Source: Orobanche coerulescens
Lineage: Eukaryota > Streptophyta > Magnoliopsida > Lamiales > Orobanchaceae
Reading direction: 5' to 3'
Assembly (NCBI GenBank): GCA_033398695.1
Contig: CM065802.1
Location: 166,527,965 to 166,591,964 of the forward strand
DNA: 64,000 bases
In this document: piece by piece, positions 10,936-22,321 of the stretch
How positions within the stretch are numbered: position 1 is the first letter of the stretch
Layout of the letters: the number at the start of each line of letters is the position of its first letter
The notes under the pieces: generated by a model
Seen by the model: the letters and a program-made list of their open reading frames with translations, nothing else
Told to the model about the DNA's origin: nothing
Database searches by the model: none
Position numbers and translations under genes: made by a program

Positions 10936-13900
10936 GTTTTGGAAACAAATTGTTCTCGCTACCGTATTTTCTACTTCCCGGATACCGGATTCTCGTGCTA
11001 GTTCTCATATTTGTACCGTGAATCAGATCTGGAACAAAGTAGAAGCTTGGAGTGGAGAAGTCATGATCACAACAGAAGGGCATAGTGTCGAGGCAACCGA
11101 CATAGGATCACTTCTTTTAGGTTTAGAATCCGGCTTTGTTTTGACTTTAGAAGATGTACTTGTTTTGCCCAAGGGGCACAAAAACATTGTATCCATTCGG
11201 CCATGGACCGAAAAGGCTTTTCATTTTTCATTGGTGATGGTTCCTGCAAAATTTATTTTAGAAATAAACTAGTGGGTACTGCTACATTGTTGAATGGATT
11301 GTATCATCTAAATCTCAAGAACAAAGTAGTTGTGAATACTATGACTAGAAAACGTGGTAGGGATGAAACCAATCAAGTTTTGAAATGGCATCTAAGACTT
11401 GGTCATGTTGGTCGGACCAAGGTTTACAAGATGGAAAAAGATGGACTTATGGGTCCATTGGGATCGGATCCATTTCCTACTTGTGAATCTTGCCTTAAAG
11501 GCAAAATGACTAAGTCCCCTTCACAGGGACTTTTGAAAGAGCCGGATAAACCGGGATTAATCCATACCGACGTTTGTGGTGCTTTGGAAGCAAAGACGTG
11601 ACGGATATCAATATTTCATTACATTTACAGATGATCATACTAGGTATGGTTATGTATACTAAAAGAAAAATAAATCCGAGGCCTAAGAGAAATACCAGCA
11701 ATTCAAGGCCCTAGTCGAGAAACAACCGGTAATCATATCACAGCACTTCGGTCGGACCGAGGTGGCGAGTATATGAGTACGGAGTTTGACGAGTTCCTTA
11801 AGGAACATGGAATAGTTTCACAACTAACACCTCCAGGTACTCCTCAGTTAAATGGTGTGTCAGAAAGAAGGAACCGGACCCTGTTGAACATGGTCCGTTC
11901 CATGCTAGGCTATACCGACTTGCCGATTTACCTGTGGGGTATGCACTGATCGCCGCGTATATCTTGAAGATATGTCCTTCTAAATCCGTTCCTAAAACTC
12001 CACATGAGATGTGGGAAGGAAGGAAACCAAGTCTTAATCATATTAGGATTTGGGGATGTCCCGCTTATGTCAAGAAGACTAAGGTGGAAAAGTTGGAAGC
12101 TAGGTCTGCGAAGGGACGTTTCATTGGATTCCCGTCTGGGACGATGGGATATCTATTCTACATGCCCGAAGATCGAAGGATCATTTTTGCTTTACAAGCA
12201 CACTTCCTGGAAGATGAGTTCATTCAGGAAGGCGGAGCAGGTAGAAGTATTTCTTTAGAAGAATACAATGAAACTCCTCGGGAGACACCTGTGCAAGAAA
12301 CTGGAACCGAACTTTCTGAAACACAAGTACAACCACCTCGTAGGTCTAGTAGGGTGTCTCATTTACCTGAGAGGTATGGGCTTGTGCACTTGGAGGAGCT
12401 GGGTCTCCATGAGGTTCCAAGTGATAGCCAAGAGACCGACCCGACGACCTATGACCAAGCGATGGTGGATGTAGACTCCGCGAAATGGTGTGAAGCTATG
12501 GAAGCTGAGATAGACTCGATGCATGTAAATCAGGTCTGGACTCTAGTAGACCGCCCCAAGGGCATAGTGCCCATTGGAAATAAGTGGATCTACAAGAGAA
12601 AGACTGATGGTGATGGCAAGGTTGACGCCTATAAGGCCGTGCTTGTGGCAAAGGGTTATACCCAAAAGGAAGGGATCGACACACGATACCTTCTCGCCCG
12701 TAGCCATGATCAAGTCTATTCGCATGATGCTTGCTATAGCCGCCTACCACGATTATGAGATATGGCAAATGGACGTAAAGACGGCTTTCCTTAATGGATT
12801 CCTCAAGAGGAAATCTATATGGAGCAGCCTAAAGGCTTTGTGTCCGAAGTCGATATTCAGAAAGTGTGCAAGCTTCTGCTCCATTTATGGATCAAGCAAG
12901 CGTCGCGTAGTTGGAACCTTCGTTTTGACGAGGCGGTCAAAGAGTTTGACTTCGTGCAAAATGAAGAGGAACCTTGTGTATATAAGAAAGTTAGTGGGAG
13001 CAAGATCGCATTCTTAGTACTATATGTAGATGACATTCTACTAATAGGAAATGATGTGGGAATGCTCAGTTCTGTAAAAGCTTGGCTTTCGAGTAATTTC
13101 TCCATGAAAGACTTGGGAGAAGCAACCTATATTCTTGGTATTCGGCTCTACTGGGATAGAGCGAAGAGAACAATAGGCCTTTCCCAAGCCCTCTATATAG
13201 ATAAGATCTTAAAGCGATTTAAGATGGATGATTCTAAAAGAGGGTTCCTACCGATGCAACATGGAATAAAACTCACCTTGAAGATGTGTCCTCAAAGTGA
13301 GGAACAACGCAAGGAAATGAGTAATATACCATATGCTTCGGCAGTGGGTAGCCTTATGTATGCTATGTTGTGTACAAGACCTGACATCGCGCATGCTGTA
13401 AGCGTGGTGAGTAGGTTTCAGGCAAATCCAGGTAGGGAACATTGGACTGCTGTAAAGAACGTTCTCAAGTACTTGAGAAGAACGAGAGATATGGTTCTTA
13501 TGTATGGCGGTGGAGATTTGGATGTGGTGGGATTCACTGATTCGGACTTCCAAGGACTGAAGGACGACTCGATGTCCACTTCTGGCTACATATTTACTCT
13601 TAATGGAGGAGCAGTATCTTGGCGTAGTGCCAAGCAAAGCGCGACCGCGATTCCACCTGTCAGCCGAGTATCAAGCGGCCTCGGAGGCTTCCAAGGAAGG
13701 GTTCTGGATTAAGAAGTTTCTAGGAGAACTTCAAATGATACCATGTGCCGAGCCGCCTGTCTACCAGCATCGCGAAAACGACGAGTCAGTAGCACGTGCC
13801 AAGGAGCCGAGGTTTCACAACAAAGACCAAACATATTGAGAGGAAGTATCATCTCGTAAGAGAATTTGTTCGCAAGGGATACATTGTCGCATAGAGTAGA

Positions 13901-13955
13901 CTCGGCCGACAACGTCGCCGATCCACTGACCAAGCCACTATCTCAGACTAGCTTG
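10936..13955 (+). pseudogene. Copia pol, copy A: protease, integrase, RT, RNase H (frame-disrupted)
   Basis: Protease region near 10975-11010 (asp-protease followed by ASSHIC-like residues, shifted). GAG pre-integrase with HLRLGHVG and CESCLKGKM at 11390-11510. Integrase Asp in HTDVCG near 11565, then RSDRGGEY near 11750 and NGVSERRNRTLL near 11850, giving the D-D-E set. RT with NKWIYKRK near 12580, QMDVKTAFLNG near 12770 and YVDDILLIG near 13025. RNase H with TDSDFQ near 13540 and a tail ending in ADPLTKPL near 13915. Broken by several small indels relative to copy B, many at CWG sites, but the sequence elsewhere shows no decay. Confidence 0.85.
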
Positions 13956-14010
13956 GAGCGTCATCTGGAGAACATGGGTATTAGATACCATAGTGTGTGG
14001 CATTGAGTGC

Positions 14011-14021
14011 AAGTAGGAGAT
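14011..14021 (+). other. Copia polypurine tract, copy A
   Basis: aagtaggagat directly before the 3' LTR, the usual plus-strand primer site of plant copia elements. The same tract precedes 32748. Confidence 0.7.
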
Positions 14022-15984
14022 TGTTAGGAGTATGCCCTCGAATGCCACTCAGAGGTTGTTGAGTGAGGGCATTGTACTTGTAATTATGTAAACCATTTAT
14101 ATAAGGCAGATGAATGTTTCTTTATTTACTGGTAGTTACTGGCATTCCTAACTCGTAAATAAACATATAGAAACTAGTCCGTGTATTTGAGAGCAAAACG
14201 TTCCACTCCTTATTGGATAAGGGGGTCGGCACTGGAAATGTTTATAGCTCAAATACTTAATCGTTTGCAAGTCGATGAAACTTGACTGGGCGTTAAGTTT
14301 ATGTGAAGACTTGTATGACGTGTTCTTTGACATGGAGAGTGCCTGTCGAACACTAATGGTTAGTGGGAGCACACGTTATAGGTATGCTTATTAGATTAGT
14401 ATACTCGAACCGACTCACCCTCGATTCGTCACACGGATTTCACTCCGGATACCAATGACGGAATCGAAAGGTTGTGATAGGTATTCGTGAACCTTCGACT
14501 TGAGGATTTAGTAGGGATGTGCTTGTGACGTCAAGATTTTCATTAGAGTAGTTCGACCTCGTAAACCTAAGGCGGGGTCAACCTCGACGTGCATCTTGAC
14601 GGGCAAGTAGCAGTGTCCTATCAATACCAAGATAGAATTCTTTCTCCCGTTAGTGAACGGGTTATATATCCTATGCGGTTATCGCGATGAGATCATAAGT
14701 CTTTGGCCAAAGCATTGGAGCTAGTCGTATTAGATACACGAGAGCTCGATGATCTCGATTTGCATTAACGCATGCATAGCGTCAAGCAGATAGGGTTTGA
14801 CGACCGTGACCCTATAACTTGATCGGGATATTTGAAAGAAGGGTTTATACGTATACCGGTATTCACGACAGAATGGTTCTTGAATGATCCCAATCATTCG
14901 TTCTCGCCTGGTATGGTAGGCCACCAGCCGGCTAGGTGGTGCTACTACTCTTGGTTCCTCCCATTGCCGATCGAGACGGACCTACCGAGTCGCGCATTAG
15001 GATTGACGACGGAATGAATTAAGCTAATTCTCTCATTATGAATATTAGATATCGATATCTAATTTGGGACATCGGATGTTTAAATCGATTTATCGGATAA
15101 ATTGATTTACGGCTTAATGGATTAAATATATCACTGGGTGATTAATTTAATTCATGAATATAATTATTTCTTGGAGAAATTAGTTATGTTATTATGTATT
15201 TGATATGATTAATTAATTAGATTAATTAATTAATATAAATACATCTAACGGAATCGAGTTTATCTTTTGGACTCACGGAGTCCGAAACGAACCGAACTCT
15301 TCGATTCCCTTCTAGATGCCCCCCCCTTTCCACCAAGCTTCATCTTGTCTTTTGTCTCCATTTTTAAATGGAGGACAATGACTTGTGGGGTGACCACTCA
15401 TGTGAATGAGTTGTATGGTTTGGTTGAAAGTGTATAAAGAAAGAAAAGGAAGACTAATCAAACTTACTTGCTTCTTGGCATCATACGGTTCTAGTGGGAT
15501 AGGAAAGAGAGAGAAAAGTTCTTTCTCAAAGTCTTCTTCTTCTTCATATGTTCTTGGTGATTCTTGGAGAAAAATCAAGAAATTAAAGAGAGAAAGTGAG
15601 TTATACACTTAGAGTGTTGTAATCACAAATCAATAGCTTCATCACCTAGCTCTAGCCGTATCCTTGGAGGATAGCAAGGTGATTGTCGTTCCGGTCGTTT
15701 CTCCGGCGCGTGACAAGTAGAGACGCGGTGCTTTCGGCGTTGGATCGTTCAAGGGCTTGGAGCGGAATAGATTCGTAGAGATCAAGCAAAGCTTGCGGAA
15801 TAACTCAAGAGAAGGTTATCCATTTAATCAACGGACTACGAGGGTATGTTTCTCGTATCTCTTGTATTTCGTTTTTGATATTCGTATATACGTAGCTCGA
15901 TCGATCCTCGTAGGGATTCGGATCGAATTAATTTTCGTTTTACTGCTTCCGCCGGGCCTTCGTTTTAGGCACCGAATCCCAACA
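14022..15984 (+). repeat. Copia copy A 3' LTR
   Basis: 1963 bp, same length as the 5' LTR and ending CCCAACA. It is followed at once by aggttgtctcgg, the last codons of the RTE ORF. Confidence 0.9.
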
Positions 15985-16388
15985 AGGTTGTCTCGGTTAG
16001 ATTTGACCTAGAGCATTGCATTTTTACTTTTATTGTATATTTTATCCTATTGTCTTTGCGTGTGGTGTATTTTTTGCAGGGAGCTGTGCGCAGAGCCAAC
16101 CTATCTTTTGTTAGAGCAGCGTTCATCGGGAGTGAAGTAGCCAAATTCCGCTTAGGTAAGTCCCATGTGGATCAAGCCATGGTCTCAGGTATGGTCTCGA
16201 GCTTTTTCGAATCATATGTTTTCCTTTGTATTTATCACACAAGATTCTGATGTACACTAAGCTGGGGGTCTTCACGGAAACAGCCTCCCTACCATAATAA
16301 GTAGGTGCATGGTCTGCGTACATCTTACCCTCCCTGCACTCGCTCCGAGCGGGATATACCGGGTATGTTTGGTTTGGTTTGGTTTGGT
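15985..16388 (+). mobile_element. RTE 3' end, unit 1 (after copia)
   Basis: Contains the last codons of the RTE protein (LSRLDLT then stop at about 16010), a 3' untranslated region, and a tail of tttgg repeats at 16367-16388, then the right target duplication. Collinear with the LINE-A 3' end at 1055-1452. Confidence 0.85.
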
Positions 16389-17609
16389 TTAAAGGCTCTC
16401 TTCGTAACCGTGTGTATTTTGTGAATGTTCGCTTGTGAATGCTTAAGTGAATCCTATGGATATGTTCGATGTTGGATGTTGTGATTTGATAATATACACA
16501 TATTATCCCATTTCGGTGCATTGTGACTCGATGATTGTGTCGTGCTATGTGTTTGTTGGTTTTAGGTGAATTGTTTGGATATCTTTGGCATACTGTGTTA
16601 TATATGTGAATGTGTGGATATGGGTGGGATCTATGGTGACACATGGCTTGTGATCATGTCATTAGGATGTAACAAGTGATTGATCCAACCGTCAGAGCTC
16701 AAGGATACCTACGGTGACAAATGGCTTGCGATCATGTGGTCAGGAGACAACAAGTGATTGATCCAATCATGAGATGACGTGGCAAGTGATCATGGTGGTA
16801 TAAGAAAACCTACGGTGACACATGGCTTGTGATCATGTGGTCAGGAGACAATAAGTGATTGATTCGATCGTGAGATGACGTGGCATGTGATCACGGTGGT
16901 ATGGATATGATTTTGGATGTGTTTTGCTGTGCCGTGTTACCAAGATTTCGTATCTTGAGTGGTTATATTCTGTTGACTTTATGTTCGTTGAGGACACGTG
17001 ATGTGGGTTTTGAACCCTGTGAATTGTTGTTGGTTTTTAACTGAGAAAGCAAATCTTTGGGTTGTGACCCCTTTCGGTTTATTTGAAAAGAGAAGGATTC
17101 GTTAATCCTAAATGGTTTTCCGTTAAAACTCCCGAGGGCTTTCATTTTAAAAACATTTTATAAATTGTTCTCTTGTTTGGTGATCTGTCGAATTTGGAAA
17201 GTTCTACTCAAACCCCTTTGCCTCGGGAAGTATTTTCCACTATGTTTGAATCATTGAGGATTACTGATTATTATTATTCTTGGAATATAATTTGTATGAC
17301 TCGTATTTGCACTTTGTACTTACACTAGCAAAATAGTGAAATTTTGCTAACCCCCGAGTAATCGGGGAGTGGATGTCTGTTTTGCATTCAGGTTTTGGGG
17401 AGCATAACACAGGGTTGACACGAAGGATGATGAAAGATGATCGATACTAATCACATGAGGACCCGTGCGAATTTTTCCTGGCCTAGTTGTAGTTTATTTC
17501 CGCTGCAGTATTTTCCCGTTGCACAGGAGTGTTTTGTTTTGACCCCTGCGTTGGCATGCTTTGAGATTGAGTTGTATGTATTGATTGAAAGACCAAATCG
17601 GTCTACTGA
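16389..17609 (+). repeat. G1 LTR, second part, unit 1
   Basis: Continues the G1 LTR after the RTE insertion. It holds the ~90-bp tandem repeats at 16631-16902 and ends at ctactga, where the solo LTR interrupts it (target duplication actga at 17605-17609). Confidence 0.85.
16631..16902 (+). repeat. Three imperfect ~85-100-bp tandem repeats in the G1 LTR (unit 1)
   Basis: Each unit reads ctacggtgacacatggc, a TGATCA-containing stretch, aacaagtgattgatccaa, and in two units gatgacgtggca. They are rich in short inverted repeats and ACGT cores. Also at 35361-35632 and 59551-59820, and inverted in the 3' LTR at 48989-49242. Confidence 0.75.
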
Positions 17610-18049
17610 TGTAACACCCCAAACTAGGCGGATATTACAGTACCGTGGACCCCCGACTGGGACCCACCAGGCGAATGAAAACTAATGAATTAAATAATAT
17701 AATCGTAGTTCCGAACCACATTATATTACCAAATACTCCGATGAGGAGCTTACGTTCAATACACCAGAACAATACCGAATACTAGTATATTTTATATGAA
17801 GATAAAATACACCGCCCTGAATAAATAAACATCCCAAATGGAATTCTGCAGCGGAAATACAAATGAAGAAAAACAAGAATGACTGAAGAGACTGGGGCCC
17901 TCTACTAGTATCACTGGGACTCCTCGCCGTCAACGTGCTCTTCCCGTACTTTTGCCTTGCCATGACCTGAAAAACAATATCCCCCAACGGGGTCAGTTAC
18001 ACAGAACAACAATCCTCAAGAGTTGAATAAACACAATCTTGTTGAAAAA
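17610..18049 (-). repeat. Solo LTR, truncated copy (unit 1)
   Basis: First 440 bp of the minus-strand LTR that is complete at 36340-38798. It is cut off by the tandem-duplication junction, where LINE-A sequence begins at 18050. Confidence 0.85.
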
Positions 18050-19784
18050 CTAGCGAAAGCTAGGGAAAGAGGGCGACGCGACTTGGGTCCCGTTAAGTTT
18101 ATTAAGGATGATTTGGGCCAAGTGTTAGTGAACGATGTGGCTATTAAGGAGAGGTGGAATAAGTATTTTTTTGAACTTTTCAATGAGGCTAGGGGTAATG
18201 ACTCGGTGGTGCAAGGAGTTAGTCTATCTTCTGCCCGTTCGTTTAGTTCATGTGAGAGCATCAGCAAGGAGGAAGTAAAGGAGTCCCTAATGAAAATGGG
18301 TAGAGCTAAGGTTGTAGGACCGGATCAGATCCCTATTGAGGTGTGGCTTTGTCTGGGGGAAGTCGGAGTTCAATGGCTAGCAGAGTTGTTCAACATCCTC
18401 CTCAGAGGTTCTAAGATGCCGACGGAGTGGAGGCATTGTTTTGTCGTACCGTTTTTCAAGAAAAAAGGCGATGCTCAGAGTTGTAGTAACTATAGGAGTA
18501 TTAAACTCCTACCATACCATGAAACTTTGGGAAAGAGTTGTGGAATTCTGTGGTTAGAAGAGAAGTTGAGATCTCGAGAACCAATTTGGCTTCATCCGGG
18601 AAGGTCCACGACCGAGGCCATTCATCTCGTCGACGCCTTATGGAGAAGTTTAGAGAGCGGCGTAAGGACCTCCATATGGTGTTCATAGATCTAGAGAAGG
18701 CTTATGATAGCATTCCGCGCGAGGTTATTTGGAGGAGCCTAGTAGAGAGGAGGGTGTCGTTGCCATTCGTTAGGGCGATCCAAGACATGTACTCCCAAGC
18801 TAGGACATGCGTTAGGACCCCAGTTGGTGACACCCAAGATCTATCGGTTGGGATAGGGCTACACCAGGGGTCGGCGCTAAGTCGTCTTCTCTTCGCTCTG
18901 ATCCTTGACGTCATTTCACGGGGGATACACGATGGCGTCCCGTGGTGCATGCTTTTTGCTGACGACATTGTGTTAGTGGCGGAGTCGAGGAGGGAGGTGA
19001 ACTCGAAGTTGGAGCTATGGAGGTCTAAGTTAGAATCCCAGAGTTTGTGTGTGAGCCGTTCTAAGACGAGTATATTTGGTGTAACTTTAGTGGTGAGGCC
19101 AACGAGGAAGATGTAGAGGTAATGATTGCGGATCAGATCGTACCCCGTATGGATAAGTTCAAGTATTTGGGTTCGATCATTCAAAAGGAATGTAAGTGTG
19201 AAGATGATGTCACTCATTGCATCAATGATGGGTGGCTAATGTGGAGAGCAGCGACAGGGGTCCTATGCCACAAGAAAGTCCCTCTAAAGTTGAAGGGTAA
19301 ATTCTACAGAGCGGCAATCCGACCTACAATATTGTATGGCTCCGAATGTTGGGCGATGAAGAAGTCGCTTGAGAGCAAGTTGGAAGCGGCTGAAATGAGA
19401 ATGTTACGATGGTCGTGTGGTCGCACAATGTTAGATAGAATCTCGAACGGGGTCTTCAGGAACGCGCTAGAAGTGGCGCCCATTTCAGCGAAAGTTAGGG
19501 AAGGGAGATTGAGATGGTTTTGCCACATCCGCAGGAGGCAGGGATCTGCTCCAGTGAGGAGGGTCGAGAGTTTATTGGTTGTCGGGCAGAGGAGGATAGG
19601 AAGACCGAGGAGGATGTGGGAGGAGCAGCTGAGATTAGATTTGAAGGCCTTAAACCTTTCCGAGACCATGACGGTTGATAGGTGCACTTGGAGGCGCCAG
19701 ATCAGAGTTGTGGATTCTTTAGTTGGGAGTGGTGCTGTAGTTGAGAGCCTCAGGGTTGGGTTGTCTCGGTTATCTTTGACCTAG
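18050..19784 (+). pseudogene. RTE reverse transcriptase, 3' part (broken, unit 2)
   Basis: Three open stretches (to 18688, 18538-19116 and 19122-19784) cover most of the RT and C-terminal region. Motifs: [59 protein letters not shown] and MLRWSCGRTMLDRI. Frames shift near 18490-18610 (several small differences from the RTE copy) and near 19070 (one base missing). The C-terminus is complete, ending in SRLSLT and a stop at 19782-19784, which shows what copia cut off in the RTE copies. Confidence 0.85.
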
Positions 19785-20160
19785 AGCTTTGCATTTTTAC
19801 TTCTATTGTATATTTTATCCTATTGCCTTTTGCGTGGTGTATTTTTGACAGGGAGCTATGTGCGGAGTCAACACCTCTTCTGTTTGAGCAGCGTTCTTTG
19901 GGAGTGAAGTAGCCAAATACCTATTGGGTAAGTCCCATGTGGATTAAGCCATGGGCTCAGGTATGGTATTGAGCTTTTTCGAATCTTATGCTGCCCTTTG
20001 TATTTTTCACGCAATATTTTGCTGTGCACTAAGCTGGGGGTCTTCACGGAAATAGCCTCCCTACCGTAATAAGTAGGGGCATAATCTGCGTACATCTTAC
20101 CCTCCCCCTGCACTCGCTCCGTGCGGGATATACTGGGTATGTTTGGTTTAGTTTAGTTTT
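18050..20160 (+). mobile_element. LINE-A, unit 2 (5' end set by the duplication junction)
   Basis: RTE-type LINE beginning at the point equivalent to 4811 of the full RTE and ending in the gtttggtttagtttagtttt tail at 20160. The left end is the duplication breakpoint, not a normal 5' truncation, because the sequence after the tail (AT-rich flank) does not match the sequence before 18050. Confidence 0.85.
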
Positions 20161-20367
20161 ACCTTGGATGTTTCTTTGAGTTTTTTTTTTTTATAAATCT
20201 ATATGCTATATATTACTTTCCAAACAACATATAAATATAGTAGATTCGGTTAATAATAAGGGATAATTTTATGCTCAAAATAGGTCATTATCTTTTTTAA
20301 TGAAACTGAATTACATAATCATTAATAAGTGATTCATCTTAAGAATATATATATATATATATATATA
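20161..20367. other. AT-rich flank with (AT)n, unit 2
   Basis: Same anonymous sequence as 1453-1669. The (AT)n tract at 20345-20367 is about 10 bp shorter. The five bases before the LTR are atata, equal to the five bases after the G1 3' LTR at 50251-50255. Confidence 0.7.
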
Positions 20368-20435
20368 TGTAATATCCGCAATTTGGATTTTCGGTACCTA
20401 TTTTTGAGAGTACTGTTGCTGTCATTCTAAGTCAA

Positions 20436-20680
20436 TAGTGCACGCTACATCCAGGTGGATAACACGCGCTAAGGTGCTGTAGTTAGTCCATGCTACGGTT
20501 GTGGTAGCGCACGCTAACTGGTAGTTCGAGGCAGTCCAGAAGCTACTGGACTGGGTCTGGAGGTCTCGTTAGCGCACGCTAACTTTTGTGGTTAGCGCAC
20601 TTTAACTGTACGTTTTGGCAGAACGCTTGTTTTTTATGCTTCAATAGCGCACGCTAATCAGTGAAGATTAGCGCACGATA
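20436..20680 (+). promoter_or_regulatory. Near-palindromic TAGCGCACGCTA array in the G1 LTR (unit 2)
   Basis: Same seven motif copies as 1738-1982, directly before the TATA palindrome at 20683-20706. Confidence 0.6.
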
Positions 20681-20682
20681 AG

Positions 20683-20706
20683 TTGTCCAGTATATATACT
20701 GGACAA
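20683..20706. promoter_or_regulatory. 24-bp TATA palindrome of the G1 LTR (unit 2)
   Basis: Identical to 1985-2008: arms ttgtccagtata and tatactggacaa. Confidence 0.6.
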
Positions 20707-21383
20707 CAGTCATTTTTCACCATTTTCATTCGTTTCCTCTCCTCTCGGCAGGTCTAAGACGGGGGCGACTAGGGTTTGGACTTCTGGCCGATTTCTACTC
20801 CATCCAAGGTGTTTTGGAGCATCCTAGGTGATTATAACATCATCTAATCTATTGTTCTTCATCGGATCGAGTTATATTCCTTGATTCCCTAGAGTTGACC
20901 TTTTTTGGAGTTTTGTTCTTGATTTCGTATTCCATCCGATTTTGATGAATCGATTGTTGTTAAATGTTGTTATTAAACTATGGATTGCATATCCACATTT
21001 CGATTTGGAATTCTATTTTCATGTATTTGTCGGGTCGATTAGTGTTCTTGGCCGTTTTGGGGGAAATCCTTGAACTTTAGTCGTTTGTTCCTTGAATTCA
21101 GCGGCTTTATGCCGTGATATGGAACTCATTATCATTGTTATTGTCGTTCGTAGTTTATTATTGCGGGTTGGCGTTCGGTGGAGTCGGTGGGTTCATAGTC
21201 GGTTCGTGCCATCCTACTTCGGTCGATTCTCCGCGTTTGTGATTATTCGAGACAAGTACCTTGTTCATACATTTCTTATTTTGTGGATATGATGATCGGT
21301 GATCGTTTTGGTGTGTTTGTTTGGTTGTTTGGAACGAACTTTCAAAAGATTCTGTTTAGCCTCGTTAAAGGCTCTCTTTCAGA

Positions 21384-22321
21384 CCATTAGTCATCGTTTA
21401 TTTTTGAAGAACCGATCTGTTGCTTGAATAACGGATCTGTTACTTTCTTCACTACTCCACAAGAACTTTCTTGCAAAGAACGGATCTGTTGCTTGAATAA
21501 TTATCATCAGTTCAGCTTTTTTAGTTTATTTATTTATTCAGTTGGATTTTTGTCGGGCCCTGTGAAGGTTGACGAAGCGCTGTGAGGATGAATCCTTTTC
21601 CCCTCGGGCGGCGGAAGTCTCTAGAATTTGAGAGTGACGAAGTACTGGGGGGCGTCTTCTGCTGTCTTTCACGACTCGTTTCGCGATTATTACGGCGTCC
21701 CTTCATCTGAGCTGTTCTGGTTTGCGATTTATCTGTGAATCAGGTTCTCGAATTTTCGCAATTGTTCAGCCCAGAGAAAGTTCAGCCCTCCATGGGCTTC
21801 TGTCTAGTTTCGTGAGTTGTGGTTCTATTGCTGCGAATTTGTTCTGGTTCAGTTAGTTTTGGGTGCGGACGTGTTCTGGTTCCTTTTTGGTTTTGTTTCG
21901 CCGCTCTGATTCTTCCAATTGTTCTCGTGGAGTTTCCCTTTATTTAACCTGAGTTTTGGAGCTTGTTGACATCTCTGGCCGGCGTATCGCCGGAAGAATA
22001 ACATTTCACCACTGCATTCATCCCTCCCCGTTAATCTAACAGTAGTATTGGATTTTAGCTATCTGTTTTGCAGGGTGGTGTCTAGGAGTCGCTCGGTTTC
22101 CAGCTCCTGCGGCTTCTCCTCCTCCAAGGCGTGTCGAAGTCTGGTATCATTGTACTTTTCTGTTAAATATCATTTTCGTCAGCTATATATCTACTACCTA
22201 TTGTGATTTGTATGCGGTTTGCTTGCTTTTAAATTGTCTTTCTCATTCTCATCATATTTTCATTTTTGTCTTCACTACCTCATTTTATTTTTCGTAGTCC
22301 GTTTGTGTTCTGTGTTGGTCG
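21384..22321 (+). other. RTE 5' untranslated region (unit 2)
   Basis: Same as 2687-3624. No coding signal or recognisable motif beyond the twice-repeated acggatctgttgcttgaata. Confidence 0.6.

Larger units (their letters stand above)
6510..15984 (+). mobile_element. Ty1/copia retrotransposon, copy A (unit 1)
   Basis: Complete element: LTRs of 1963 bp at 6510-8472 and 14022-15984 (TGTTAGGAG...CCCAACA), leader, gag, and pol in copia order (protease, integrase, RT, RNase H). It sits within the last codons of the RTE ORF: cagggttat on the left and aggttgtctcgg on the right rejoin to a sequence close to cagggttgggttgtctcgg at 1041-1059. A clean 5-bp target duplication cannot be fixed (gggtt/aggtt if two extra bases are allowed). 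Lineage looks Tork-like from the gag and RNase H regions; this is inference. Confidence 0.9.
2687..16388 (+). mobile_element. Full-length RTE-type LINE, unit 1, interrupted by copia
   Basis: Flanked by a 19-bp target duplication: ttaaaggctctctttcaga at 2668-2686 and a version altered at the CAG site at 16389-16407. The uninterrupted target is seen in the G1 3' LTR at 48906-48924. Parts: 5' untranslated region 2687-3624, one ORF (endonuclease plus reverse transcriptase) from 3625, and a 3' region 15985-16388 ending in repeats of tttgg. Removing the copia at 6510-15984 leaves about 4.2 kb, a normal size for RTE. Confidence 0.9.
1..18049. repeat. Tandem duplication unit 1 (left end outside window)
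   Basis: Collinear with 18707-36778 through LINE-A, AT-rich flank, G1 LTR, RTE, copia and the start of a solo LTR. Base 1 aligns with 18707, and by 17610 the offset has grown to 18730 through small indels. About 656 bases of the unit lie left of the window. Long stretches match base for base (for example 2395-2595 with 21092-21292). Most remaining differences are small indels at CAG/CTG, plus a few true-looking substitutions and a longer (AT)n tract here. I infer a recent tandem duplication; a false duplication in the assembly is the alternative. Confidence 0.9.
20368..21383 (+). repeat. G1 5' LTR, first part, unit 2
   Basis: Equivalent to 1670-2686 and almost identical to it. Carries the palindrome array and TATA palindrome. 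Interrupted by the RTE after the target sequence at 21365-21383. Confidence 0.85.

Noticed and set aside
18050..20160. LINE-A of unit 2 as an ordinary 5'-truncated insertion into the solo LTR
   Set aside because: The sequence after its tail is the AT-rich G1 flank, not the continuation of the solo LTR, and no target duplication is present. The 18.7-kb collinearity explains the junction better.
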